Of a stretch of 32,353 nucleotides of DNA, positions 6,930 to 14,972 are shown piece after piece. Location of the stretch: NCBI GenBank assembly GCA_903883945.1, contig CAISCV010000277.1, positions 1 through 32,353 on the forward strand, given 5' to 3'. The notes beneath the pieces are model-generated. The model was not told the origin of the DNA. It worked only from the letters and a program-made list of their open reading frames with translations, and made no database searches. The position numbers were made by a program, and so were the translations under genes. Numbering within the stretch: the first letter of the stretch is position 1; each line of letters starts with the position of its first letter. The stretch comes from an uncultured Chitinophagaceae bacterium (GTDB lineage Bacteria; Bacteroidota; Bacteroidia; Chitinophagales; Chitinophagaceae).

Positions 6930-8471
6930 GTGGATATCAACAAAATAATAACATTAGGTCAGTTAAAGAAGAGTGGGTACAAACCTTTGTCCATCAAGGA
7001 AGAGGTGAGAAAGAACCTGATTGGAAAGATTCAAAGTAAAGAAAATCCTTTTACGGGGATATTGGGCTATGAGGATACCGTAATCCCTGATACCGAAAGG
7101 GCACTGTTAAGCAGGCATAACATTCTGTTCCTTGGATTGAGGGGACAAGCTAAAACCCGTATGGCAAGGCAGATGGTGGATTTGTTGGATGAATATATGC
7201 CGATAGTGGCGGGTAGTGAAGTGAATGATGATCCATTGAATCCGTTGAGTAAATATGCCAAGGACAAGATTGCTGAACATGGCGACGAAACACCCATCCA
7301 TTGGATACATCGCAGTGAACGTTATGGCGAGAAACTAGCCACGCCCGATGTGAGTGTTGCCGATTTAATTGGTGATATAGACCCTATCAAAGCGGCGAAT
7401 CTTCGCTTGAGCTTTGCCGATGAAATGGTGATTCACTACGGTATAATCCCGCGTAGTAACCGTTGCATTTTTGTGATTAATGAACTCCCCGATTTACAGG
7501 CACGTATTCAGGTTGCCCTATTTAATATCTTACAGGAAGGTGATATCCAGATTCGTGGTTTCAAGCTGCGGATGCCGTTGGATATCCTGTTTGTATTTAC
7601 AGCTAACCCCGAAGATTATACCAACAGAGGTAGTATCGTTACGCCGCTGAAGGATCGGATTGAGAGTCAGATTCTGACCCATTATCCTAAAAGCATTGAG
7701 ACTTCATTGGCCATTACCGAGCAGGAAGCAGACATTCTCCCTGAGCAGGCCAAGAGGGTAGAGGTGAGTGATTTGATAAAAAGACTGATTGAGCAGATTG
7801 CCTTCGAAGCCCGTAGCAATGAATATGTAGACAAAAAGAGTGGCGTGAGTGCCAGGTTGACCATTGCTGCTTTTGAGAATGCGGTGAGTGCTGCGGAACG
7901 TAGGGCAATTATCCACAATGAAAAGCATACGCACGTTTGGATCAACGATTTGTCGGGTATCATCCCTGCCATTACTGGCAAGATAGAATTGGTGTATGAA
8001 GGCGAGCAGGAAGGCCCCTATCAGGTGGCGGTGAATCTGTTGGAGAAATCCATCCGTACACAGTTTGTACAATATTTCCCCAATCCCGAACAGAGCAAGA
8101 AGCGGAAGCCTACAGGTAAAAAGTCGGTAGAGGAGAAAGAAATAGAAAATCCGTACAAGCAGATTATCCGTTGGTTTGATGCGGGCAACCACCTCGATCT
8201 CATGTTGGATATTAAGGATCAGGACAAGATTGCTGCCTTATACAAAGTAGATGGCTTGTATGGCTTTGTAAAGAAATACTTTCATGCTGCCAACGACATG
8301 GAAAATGCCTTGTTGATGGAGTTTGTGTTGCATGGTCTCGCTTCCTATTCTGTTATCAGTAAGAAAACGATTGATGGTAGTATTTCTTTTACTGATTTGA
8401 TGGGTAGTATGATTGACTTGAACAACATGAACTTTGGTGATGATGACCTCACAGAAGATGACTTCAACTAG
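6930..8471 (+). CDS. AAA+ ATPase of the MoxR/Mg-chelatase (ChlI-like) group
   Basis: This 513-aa protein has a helix-2-insert type AAA+ core. Walker A is G69-L-R-G-Q-A-K-T76. The Walker B region is IFVINELPDL (about 180-189), where N184-E185 stands in for the usual D-E. ILQEGDIQIRGF, sensor 1 FTANPEDYTNRGS and LKDRIESQI with an arginine-finger region follow. This combination marks the family annotated as magnesium chelatase or sigma54-interacting-like ATPase in many bacteria; these usually act as chaperone-like ATPases with a VWA-domain partner. No VWA gene is adjacent here. A GTG start is forced: an in-frame TAA lies 9 bases upstream and the next Met is inside the core. The C-terminus is acidic (GDDDLTEDD). 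Confidence 0.85.
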   Translation: MDINKIITLGQLKKSGYKPLSIKEEVRKNLIGKIQSKENPFTGILGYEDTVIPDTERALLSRHNILFLGLRGQAKTRMARQMVDLLDEYMPIVAGSEVNDDPLNPLSKYAKDKIAEHGDETPIHWIHRSERYGEKLATPDVSVADLIGDIDPIKAANLRLSFADEMVIHYGIIPRSNRCIFVINELPDLQARIQVALFNILQEGDIQIRGFKLRMPLDILFVFTANPEDYTNRGSIVTPLKDRIESQILTHYPKSIETSLAITEQEADILPEQAKRVEVSDLIKRLIEQIAFEARSNEYVDKKSGVSARLTIAAFENAVSAAERRAIIHNEKHTHVWINDLSGIIPAITGKIELVYEGEQEGPYQVAVNLLEKSIRTQFVQYFPNPEQSKKRKPTGKKSVEEKEIENPYKQIIRWFDAGNHLDLMLDIKDQDKIAALYKVDGLYGFVKKYFHAANDMENALLMEFVLHGLASYSVISKKTIDGSISFTDLMGSMIDLNNMNFGDDDLTEDDFN

Positions 8472-8510
8472 TAAGTTAGCTTAGTTTTAATAAATAATCT
8501 AGTAGTAATA

Positions 8511-8561
8511 AAAGGCGATAATGGTTTATTTTAATAAATGAAACAAGCTGTTATCGCCTTT
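8511..8561 (+). terminator. Stem-loop, possible terminator after the AAA+ gene
   Basis: AAAGGCGATAA at 8511-8521 pairs perfectly with TTATCGCCTTT at 8551-8561 around a 29-base A+T-rich loop. The stem is followed by TGTCTTT, a weak T-rich tract. It lies 40 bases after the AAA+ stop codon and immediately before the 42-bp repeat array. It may be a terminator, or a boundary structure of the repeat array. Confidence 0.4.
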
Positions 8562-8569
8562 GTCTTTAG

Positions 8570-8866
8570 GGCAATCGTTTTTGAAGGAAGCCTCAAAAAC
8601 GTTGTTTGCCCTACCTTTTTTCCTGAAGGTGTAGTCCACAACGTTATTTGCCCTACCATTTTTCCTGAAGGTGCCACCAATAACGTTGTTTGCCATACCT
8701 TTTTTTCTGAAGGTACCCTCCGCAACGTTGTTTGCCCTATCGTTTATTTTGAAGGTACCCTCCGCAACGTTGATTGCCCTATCGTTTATTTTGAAGGTAT
8801 CATCCGCAACGTTATTTACCCTATCGTTTATTTTGAAGGTATCACCCACAACGTGATTTGTCTTTT
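8570..8866 (-). repeat. Array 1: seven 42-bp degenerate tandem repeats
   Basis: The word AACGTT (AACGTG in the last unit) recurs at 8598, 8640, 8682, 8724, 8766, 8808 and 8850, exactly 42 bases apart. Each unit read on the minus strand is close to GGGCAAAYAACGTT followed by a G-rich step, then GGYACCTTC and an A-rich tail. Because 42 is a multiple of three, several frames stay open across it: minus-strand units of 14 residues resemble RANNVAEGTF plus KIND or RKKG, and plus-strand frames are also open (for example 8538-8993). No frame shows a recognisable fold or a convincing start. The same repeat family forms array 2 near 27.7-27.96 kb in the opposite orientation. I treat it as intergenic repeat DNA of unknown function. 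Confidence 0.85.
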
Positions 8867-8890
8867 CATTTACTTTTTTTGTGCAGTTGT

Positions 8891-8898
8891 TATGTTTG
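8891..8898 (+). promoter_or_regulatory. Possible Bacteroidota -7 box upstream of the methyltransferase
   Basis: TATGTTTG matches the Bacteroidota -7 consensus TAnnTTTG exactly and lies about 95 bases before the methyltransferase ATG, outside the repeat array. No TTG at the expected -33 spacing was found, so the call is weak. Confidence 0.25.
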
Positions 8899-8992
8899 GT
8901 ATAGTAGTAAATCTTTTGTTCATAACAAATATCCCTGATGTGGATAGTTATTCGTTTTATAAGATTGATATTCCAATTATCTTTACTCTCTA

Positions 8993-10630
8993 ATGAAAAT
9001 AAATAGCAATTTACATAGCACCTCTTCTACTGCTATAGATAATATATTTCCATTGCTAAATGAATTGCCTAGCCTATTTGCCGAAAGGCTTGGTAAGCAA
9101 TATGCTAATTCGGCTTCCACTAAACACAAAAAAGAGAAAGGACAATTCTTTACCCCAAAAGGTATTGCCGACTTTATGTCTAGTTTAGTGACAATTAGCC
9201 TTTCCAAAATAAAAATCCTTGATCCGGGGTGTGGTATGGCTATCCTTTCATGTTCGCTTATAGAGTTTTTGGTATCTAACAATAAAGAAATAAAAGAGAT
9301 AGAATTGGTTGTTTATGAAACAGACAATAGCATTCTGCCCTACCTTGAAATGATACTTGATTACCTGAAAGAGTGGCTTAACAAAAAGGATATTCATCTT
9401 GCGATAACAATTTCCACCAACGATTTTGTACTAGAGAATAAGATTTGCTTCGAGAAATCTGCCCCTTTGTTCTTCGATGAACAAGTGAAGACTTATGATA
9501 TAGTTATTTCAAACCCTCCTTATTTCAAAATACCAAAAGACGATAGTAGAGCGATAGCGGCTAAGTCTATCGTTTGGGGGCAGCCAAATATCTACTCCAT
9601 TTTCATGATGGTTGCTGCAAAGTTGTTGAAAAATAATGGGCAACTTGTATTTATTACGCCTAGAAGTTTTACCTCGGGTAATTATTTCAGGGCTTTTAGG
9701 GAAGCGTTTTTTAAAGAAATAGAAATAGAACACATTCATTTATTTGGTTCTAGGACTGATGCTTTTGAAAAAGACAATATCCTGCAAGAAACATTAATCT
9801 TGAAAGGTAAAAAACAGCAGCTTGATACGCACCTTCCCGAGATAGTTGTCACCCATTCTAGCGGAATAAATGATATTGGGAATCATAAACAAAAGAAATA
9901 TAGAACGAATGAATTGATTGACTATCGTTCCAAAGAGAAAATTATTCATTTGCCAACCAATGAGACGGATGATAATGTAATAAAGTTGTTTAAGTCATGG
10001 GGGGGAAGTTTAAGTGCTTATAATATTAAAATATCTACGGGGCCAGTTGTTTCATTTAGGGCAACGAAATATTTGTTTAATCAATACCAAAATGGGACTA
10101 TCTATTTAGTACCGCTTTATCAACTGGTTAATACCAGCAAGATGCACTTTGAGTGGCCTGTCACAAAAAGAGATAAACCACAATATATACAACTGTGTGA
10201 CGAGTCTAGATCGTTGTTACTGCCCAACAAAAATTACATTCTACTCAGACGCTTTAGCGCCAAGGACGACAAAAGCAGGTTGGTGGCGGCACCATATTTT
10301 GCCGATTCAGCACAAGCTGAATTTATAGGTATAGAGAATCATCTTAATTACATCTACCGTCCCGATGGGAACTTGGATAATAATGAACTACTAGGGCTTT
10401 GTGCCTTACTGAATAGTAATCTTTTTGATACGTATTTCCGAACTTTTAATGGCAATATAAACGTAAGTGCTACCGAGTTGCGAGAAATGCCCTTGCCTCC
10501 ATTGGAAGATATTAAACAGATTGGTAATGAGATTATTGTACAAAAGAGTTTGTCGTATGTAGGTATGGATGACTTTATTAACAGCTATTTTGGTATAGCA
10601 CATATATTCGCAAATGAACAAAGTAGATGA
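8993..10630 (+). CDS. Type II DNA N6-adenine methyltransferase (PstI/BsuBI-type partner)
   Basis: This 545-aa protein is the modification enzyme of a type II restriction-modification system. The N-terminal KGQFFTPKGIADFMSSL is the usual lead-in of Eco57I/N6-MTase-like enzymes. SAM-binding motif I is ILDPGCGMA (D77-P-G-C-G81) and catalytic motif IV is N174-P-P-Y177, the gamma-type N6-adenine signature. The C-terminal half, containing RRFSAKDDKSRLVAAP and LLGLCALLNSNLFDTYFR, resembles target-recognition regions of this group. Its stop overlaps the endonuclease start by 17 bases. The gene is A+T-richer than its neighbours: 16 G+C in the 60 bases from 9241, against 26 in the 60 from 7201. This suggests horizontal acquisition. 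Specificity is inferred from the partner, not seen. Confidence 0.9.
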   Translation: MKINSNLHSTSSTAIDNIFPLLNELPSLFAERLGKQYANSASTKHKKEKGQFFTPKGIADFMSSLVTISLSKIKILDPGCGMAILSCSLIEFLVSNNKEIKEIELVVYETDNSILPYLEMILDYLKEWLNKKDIHLAITISTNDFVLENKICFEKSAPLFFDEQVKTYDIVISNPPYFKIPKDDSRAIAAKSIVWGQPNIYSIFMMVAAKLLKNNGQLVFITPRSFTSGNYFRAFREAFFKEIEIEHIHLFGSRTDAFEKDNILQETLILKGKKQQLDTHLPEIVVTHSSGINDIGNHKQKKYRTNELIDYRSKEKIIHLPTNETDDNVIKLFKSWGGSLSAYNIKISTGPVVSFRATKYLFNQYQNGTIYLVPLYQLVNTSKMHFEWPVTKRDKPQYIQLCDESRSLLLPNKNYILLRRFSAKDDKSRLVAAPYFADSAQAEFIGIENHLNYIYRPDGNLDNNELLGLCALLNSNLFDTYFRTFNGNINVSATELREMPLPPLEDIKQIGNEIIVQKSLSYVGMDDFINSYFGIAHIFANEQSR

Positions 10631-11549
10631 GGCAAAACAAATACTTAGAGATTTAGGACTGCCACTTGCCCAGCAAAATGAGATTTCTGCGTACACTTTG
10701 TTGGCACTTTGCGGAATAAAACCAAAGGATAAATGGAAAGATGCTACTGCTAAAAGCGAAAAAGTTTCTAAAGGAATAATGGCTTTCTGCAAAGATGTTT
10801 ATAAAAAGGAATACGCTCCAAATACAAGAGAAACGTTCCGCCGACAAGTGCTACATCAATTTGTTCAAGCAAGAATCGCAGACTATAATCCAGACAATCC
10901 ACTATTGCCCGTAAATAGTCCCAAAGCGCATTATGCACTAACAACAGAAGCTTTACAAGCAATCAAAATCTTTGGAACTAAGGGTTGGAAAGAAGCAAGT
11001 GTACTATTCAAATCTAAATTTGGGGAACTTTCTAAGCGTTATTCAAGTGAAAGAGAACTCAATTTAATTCCTGTAACACTCAGCAATGGGGAGACTATTA
11101 AACTTTCTTCTGGTAAACATAATGTTGTTCAAGCTGCTATTGTTCATGAGTTTGCTGCTAGGTTTGCCAATAGGAGTATGGTTCTTTATTTAGGGGATAC
11201 TGCCAATAAAGACCTTTATGTTGACAAAGAAGTGTTGCTAGAAATCGGAATACCAATAACGGAGCACAGTAAACTACCAGATGTTGTTTTATTTGATAGG
11301 GAAAAGAATTGGCTTTATTTGATAGAAGCCGTTACTTCCCATGGTCCAGTTTCTCCCAAACGAGTGGTTGAGTTGGAAGAACTACTCAAGGACTGCAATG
11401 CCGGTAAAGTTTATGTTACTGCCTTTCCTGACTTTTCAGAGTTCAAGAAACATTCAACAAATATTGCTTGGGATACAGAAGTTTGGTTGGTTGATTTCCC
11501 AGAACACATGATACATTTCAATGGTGATAGGTTTGTGGGACCAAGATGA
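10614..11549 (+). CDS. BsuBI/PstI-family type II restriction endonuclease
   Basis: This 311-aa protein matches the BsuBI/PstI family along its length. It has an N-terminal helical region (about 1-120, including YAPNTRETFRRQVLHQF). The C-terminal nuclease core contains LYLGDTANKDLYVD, then P222-D223 in KLPDVVLFD and E238 in LIEAVTSHGPVSPKR, then a strand KVYVTAFPDFSEF. The family has a PD-(D/E)xK-like core, and its founding members cut CTGCAG. Length agrees with the known enzymes (about 315-330 aa). The start codon lies inside the 3' end of the methyltransferase gene, so the two are one transcript, with the modification gene first. No controller gene or Vsr-like gene is adjacent. After it, 156 bases without a visible feature lead to a convergent gene. 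Confidence 0.92.
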   Translation: MNKVDEAKQILRDLGLPLAQQNEISAYTLLALCGIKPKDKWKDATAKSEKVSKGIMAFCKDVYKKEYAPNTRETFRRQVLHQFVQARIADYNPDNPLLPVNSPKAHYALTTEALQAIKIFGTKGWKEASVLFKSKFGELSKRYSSERELNLIPVTLSNGETIKLSSGKHNVVQAAIVHEFAARFANRSMVLYLGDTANKDLYVDKEVLLEIGIPITEHSKLPDVVLFDREKNWLYLIEAVTSHGPVSPKRVVELEELLKDCNAGKVYVTAFPDFSEFKKHSTNIAWDTEVWLVDFPEHMIHFNGDRFVGPR

Positions 11550-11705
11550 CCCTAGTCCATGAATATATTAGTCTGTTTCATCACTCAATTACTTATTGTT
11601 TTACATTTATTGTAGGTACGTGTTCCTGTAAATTCGGAAATAAATAACTGAATGTTTAAGGAAAGGTTTATATCTTATTCATAACTATTTCTTAGAGTCA
11701 ACTTT

Positions 11706-14700
11706 CTACTTCGTTATCACCACCGTCTTCTTTGCCAATAGTCCATCGGCATTGGTTAGGAGTAACAGATAAGTACCTGTAGGGAGAGGAGCTACATTCA
11801 TCAGGCAATCATTATTTCCCGCTGACATCCTATAGTTTTGGTTAACAACTTCCTTCCCATTCACATCTATCAAACTGAGGGTTGCTTTCTGAGAATTAGT
11901 GGATGTGTATGCTACTTTAAAGGTTGTTTTGGCTGGATTAGGGAAGACAGTCAATAAGGCATTCATACAATTAATTCTTACAGAAACAGTATTGCTGAAA
12001 TTAGTTTCCCCACTTTTTGTAGTTATTTTTAGTCGATAATAAACAAGCGGAAGGGTAGATTGATTAATATTGAAGCTGTAATTATTAACTCCAATGGTAG
12101 TCTTCGCATCTATCGTATTGATTGTTTCAAAACGAATTCCATCCACACTTTGCTGAACAGCATTTTGAGAAATATCGGTTTTATTCGTAGCAGTCCAGGA
12201 CACTTTTACCTGACAACCAGTTGCTTTTCCAACAAGTTTTATTGCTTCTACAGGCAATGTTTTAAGGACAGAAAAAGTATCTAATGTTGAATTGTATTGC
12301 CAGTTGGGTGCATCAAAAAGGGTTAATCCGATGGCGTGACTCCCTGCCGAAAGTCCAGCAAAAGTTGCAGTTACCAATAGGGTGTCGTAGGATAGTGGCG
12401 TTTGGGTGATGCCAGAAGGCGTTGCAGCACTACTATCCAGATAAAACTGCATAGATGAAAAGTTGTTGGCAATATTTGGATTGGTAATAATAGCCTTGAC
12501 AATCACGGTATCGCCATTGATACTATCCTTTTGCCAGGTGATAGTGGGACTGATTCCTTTGGTGAAATTGCTGTCCACAGTGGTTCGGAAAGCATCTTTA
12601 TAAAGCCCGATCCGGTTGATATGCCAATCTTTTCCGCAAGTTCTATCGAAAGCTCCCAATGTTTTCAGCCAGTTAATATCAAAGGGGATTGGCGTAGCAG
12701 GAAGCTTGCCAGTGTATTGATAGTTGTTATGAACCACTGTGCCATAGTTTTTGAAAGCAGTAGCCGTGGCTAGCGTGGCACTTGTTTTTTGAGTGCCATT
12801 AGTATTAAAGAAAGCCGTGTCTTTAATGCCACCAAAGCAAACGCCGTTATTAATGAAAACACCACAGTTCAGCTGATTCCATTCCAAGGAAGTGAATGCT
12901 TTGTTGGCTTTCTTAGCAGTGTCCAACATGGCAGCGACACTAGGATAAGCCGCTCTGTAAGCCGCACTAGCATTATAAATGGTCTGTAAGTTCTGATAGT
13001 TTTTAATATAAGCGGCACTCGTGTCTTTGGTAATACCACTAGAGTGGGCAGTTTTAATATTTGCATAGATATTATTGGTAAAGGCGTCAGCATAGCCGCC
13101 ATTATTGTTGGTTCCTAAATCTAGGGTGGTCAGGATATTATAAGTCATACTATCCCCTGTGCCATTATTGTCCTCAGAAAGTCCACCTCCAATGGGCGAA
13201 TCGTGCACATAGTTGTACTGCAATATATTCCCTCTGTCGGCAAAGTTCCCGGTTCGGTAAAAGACGGCAGCACCTCCATATTTTGTTTGGGCATTGTATA
13301 CTTCATTATATTCCATCTTGTTACTATTGCCTCCAAAGTAGACTGCAATCTGAGGGATGTCGTGCATTAGATTATAGCCAATGTAGGCACCAATGGCGTT
13401 GGAAATATCGACGCCACAATAATAAACCTGTTTCTCTGTGGCGAGTGTATACAAGTGATTATTCACTACGCGATGATTGCAAAGCACCACATTCTTCTGG
13501 TCGGATAAATAATTGGCAGAAGCAATTTTGATAGCATTACCTCCCATGTGATGAATGTCATTGCTCTGGATGGTACAATTTTTACCACCCGTAATGGTGA
13601 TCCCATTACCCGAACAATAGCTGATGTCACAACCAGCAATGGTAATATTGTCGCAGTTGTTTAGTGTAAAACCATCGCCTGCTCCTCCATCCATCACAAT
13701 GCCTTGAAAGGCGGTATTGTTTACGCCCGAAAGACTGATTGCTGATTGATTAGGGTCACTTGCCACTTGAATTAAAGCATTGTCAGGCAACCACATATAC
13801 AACATTTTAGTCCTGAAATTGATACTCCATTCGCCGGGCATACTGATTTCTTCCACCAGGTTGATGGCCCAGTAGGGTTCCTTGCCATTGCCATAAGGAC
13901 GGGTATATTTATCGCCCAGTCCACCAGAAACACCTATTACTTGCTGCAAGGTGTCGGCTAGGGTATCAATAAATTTCGTTTTCACCACATCAATCTGCCA
14001 AGGCACACGCCAAGCACCGCTGAGGTATAGGCCATCGTCATTGATTGCCTTCAACCAATATTTGAATCGGGTGGTATCCCTGTACATGAATGTGCCACCG
14101 GGTTGCTTACCACTCGTACCGTTATTCAGTACCTTCTTAACGGTCATGGTGGAATCTTTTGGATAACGAGACATGGGCAACGGCACGCCATTGTTATAGA
14201 ACTTGGGAGAAGTAAGGCTGGATAGACTGAAGGCATTGGGCCACACATTCATGTTCTTTAGTTTGTAGGAACTAAGCGGCAATTGCAACACTTTAGTTTT
14301 GGCAGTACTATCTACAATACGCTGAACGATACTATCAGGAATGGGCTGAAAAGCAGTGGTAGGGATGCTGGTAAGTACCTGAAAGATGGCCTTCCCTTTG
14401 TTGATTACTTTATAAATAATAGGCGTTGTGCTATTTCTTTTGTTCGTGCTATCCAAGCCTAGCTGAGGGTAGATGCCATCCATCAACAGTATGTTTACGG
14501 TATCTGTGGGATAGGAATTTGCAACAAGTGCAGCTCTTTTCAGGTTAACAGCGGTGATTGTATTGAAACCGATGCCCGTATCTACGCCATTGGGAGAGGC
14601 ATAGATTGTTTTGTTCTGTGCCTTTGCCCGATTCGTTGAACCAAATGCTACAAATGCTATGATGAACGAAAACCTAATAAGGAAATAAACATATGGCAAA

Positions 14701-14714
14701 CTGAATTTAATCAC
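11706..14714 (-). CDS. Secreted right-handed beta-helix protein (GH141-like) with T9SS type A sorting domain
   Basis: This 1002-aa protein starts at GTG (14714); no in-frame ATG precedes the signal peptide, which ends near AKAQ (about residue 33). Then come TIYASPNGVDTG, PMSRYPKD, GEWSINFRTKMLYMWLPD and PbH1-type coils at about 340-520 (IAGCDISYCSGNGITITGG, QSNDIHHMGGN). This order is what I recall for GH141-like beta-helix glycosidases, whose founding members include a xylanase and an alpha-L-fucosidase. An Ig-like segment (FSSMQFYLD, DAPNWQYNST), an FN3-like domain (about 815-905) and a T9SS type A domain (VFPNPAKTTFKVAY to KKTVVITK) follow. It is exported by T9SS. The beta-helix module has a paralog inside the divergent giant gene. 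An acidic residue seen in that paralog (D1926) aligns with Gly here, so activity is uncertain. Confidence 0.85.
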   Translation of the reverse strand: MIKFSLPYVYFLIRFSFIIAFVAFGSTNRAKAQNKTIYASPNGVDTGIGFNTITAVNLKRAALVANSYPTDTVNILLMDGIYPQLGLDSTNKRNSTTPIIYKVINKGKAIFQVLTSIPTTAFQPIPDSIVQRIVDSTAKTKVLQLPLSSYKLKNMNVWPNAFSLSSLTSPKFYNNGVPLPMSRYPKDSTMTVKKVLNNGTSGKQPGGTFMYRDTTRFKYWLKAINDDGLYLSGAWRVPWQIDVVKTKFIDTLADTLQQVIGVSGGLGDKYTRPYGNGKEPYWAINLVEEISMPGEWSINFRTKMLYMWLPDNALIQVASDPNQSAISLSGVNNTAFQGIVMDGGAGDGFTLNNCDNITIAGCDISYCSGNGITITGGKNCTIQSNDIHHMGGNAIKIASANYLSDQKNVVLCNHRVVNNHLYTLATEKQVYYCGVDISNAIGAYIGYNLMHDIPQIAVYFGGNSNKMEYNEVYNAQTKYGGAAVFYRTGNFADRGNILQYNYVHDSPIGGGLSEDNNGTGDSMTYNILTTLDLGTNNNGGYADAFTNNIYANIKTAHSSGITKDTSAAYIKNYQNLQTIYNASAAYRAAYPSVAAMLDTAKKANKAFTSLEWNQLNCGVFINNGVCFGGIKDTAFFNTNGTQKTSATLATATAFKNYGTVVHNNYQYTGKLPATPIPFDINWLKTLGAFDRTCGKDWHINRIGLYKDAFRTTVDSNFTKGISPTITWQKDSINGDTVIVKAIITNPNIANNFSSMQFYLDSSAATPSGITQTPLSYDTLLVTATFAGLSAGSHAIGLTLFDAPNWQYNSTLDTFSVLKTLPVEAIKLVGKATGCQVKVSWTATNKTDISQNAVQQSVDGIRFETINTIDAKTTIGVNNYSFNINQSTLPLVYYRLKITTKSGETNFSNTVSVRINCMNALLTVFPNPAKTTFKVAYTSTNSQKATLSLIDVNGKEVVNQNYRMSAGNNDCLMNVAPLPTGTYLLLLTNADGLLAKKTVVITK

Positions 14715-14972
14715 GGCAATAGTATTTGTTAAACTGAAACCCTTGTCTACACAGCAATCCGATAATTGACAAAGGAAATCAATATCTATTAAGGTTTACT
14801 ATCTGTATGTTGCATTTGTATGTTCTGAATTATCAAAGAACAGTTTCGTTGGGGTAATTGGTTGGTCTGTTTCACCATTTATTTGCAACATCCTGACAGA
14901 TACCTAAACCATTTTGGTAATTACTTTGTGTGGTCGTGTGTAACTCGTCAATGTGCCAACGTATTCTGCTAT
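14715..14972. promoter_or_regulatory. Divergent intergenic region between two paralogous beta-helix genes
   Basis: These 258 bases separate the GTG start of the minus-strand beta-helix gene from the preferred ATG of the giant gene, so promoters for both must lie here or nearby. No exact TTTG-TAnnTTTG pair was found on either strand. An upstream TTG at 14862 in the giant frame would add 37 residues without signal-peptide character and is not preferred. Confidence 0.4.

Larger units (their letters stand above)
8538..8993 (+). other. Doubtful 151-aa reading frame across repeat array 1
   Basis: An ATG-initiated frame runs through the 42-bp repeats, giving 14-residue units such as NVVCPTFFPEG, and ends with a hydrophobic tail. 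Its TAA overlaps the methyltransferase ATG at 8993 by one base, which is an arrangement often seen in operons. Against it being a gene, the minus strand and another plus frame are equally open, the repeat composition is cysteine/phenylalanine-rich without a known domain, and there is no helix-turn-helix that would make it a restriction-modification controller. The non-repetitive gap 8867-8992 is A+T-rich and probably holds the promoter of the methyltransferase. Confidence 0.2.

Noticed and set aside
8570-8866. CRISPR array
   Set aside because: Whole 42-bp units are similar to each other; there are no alternating constant repeats and unique spacers, and no cas genes.
8538-8993. Controller protein gene for the restriction-modification system
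   Set aside because: The frame is made of tandem repeats with no helix-turn-helix, and other frames are equally open. Only the one-base overlap with the methyltransferase supports it.
8493-11549. Insertion sequence or prophage carrying the restriction-modification genes
   Set aside because: No transposase, integrase, terminal repeats or target duplication was seen around the pair.
14862-14972. N-terminal extension of the giant protein from a TTG codon
   Set aside because: The added 37 residues are not signal-like, while the ATG at 14973 starts a good signal peptide directly.
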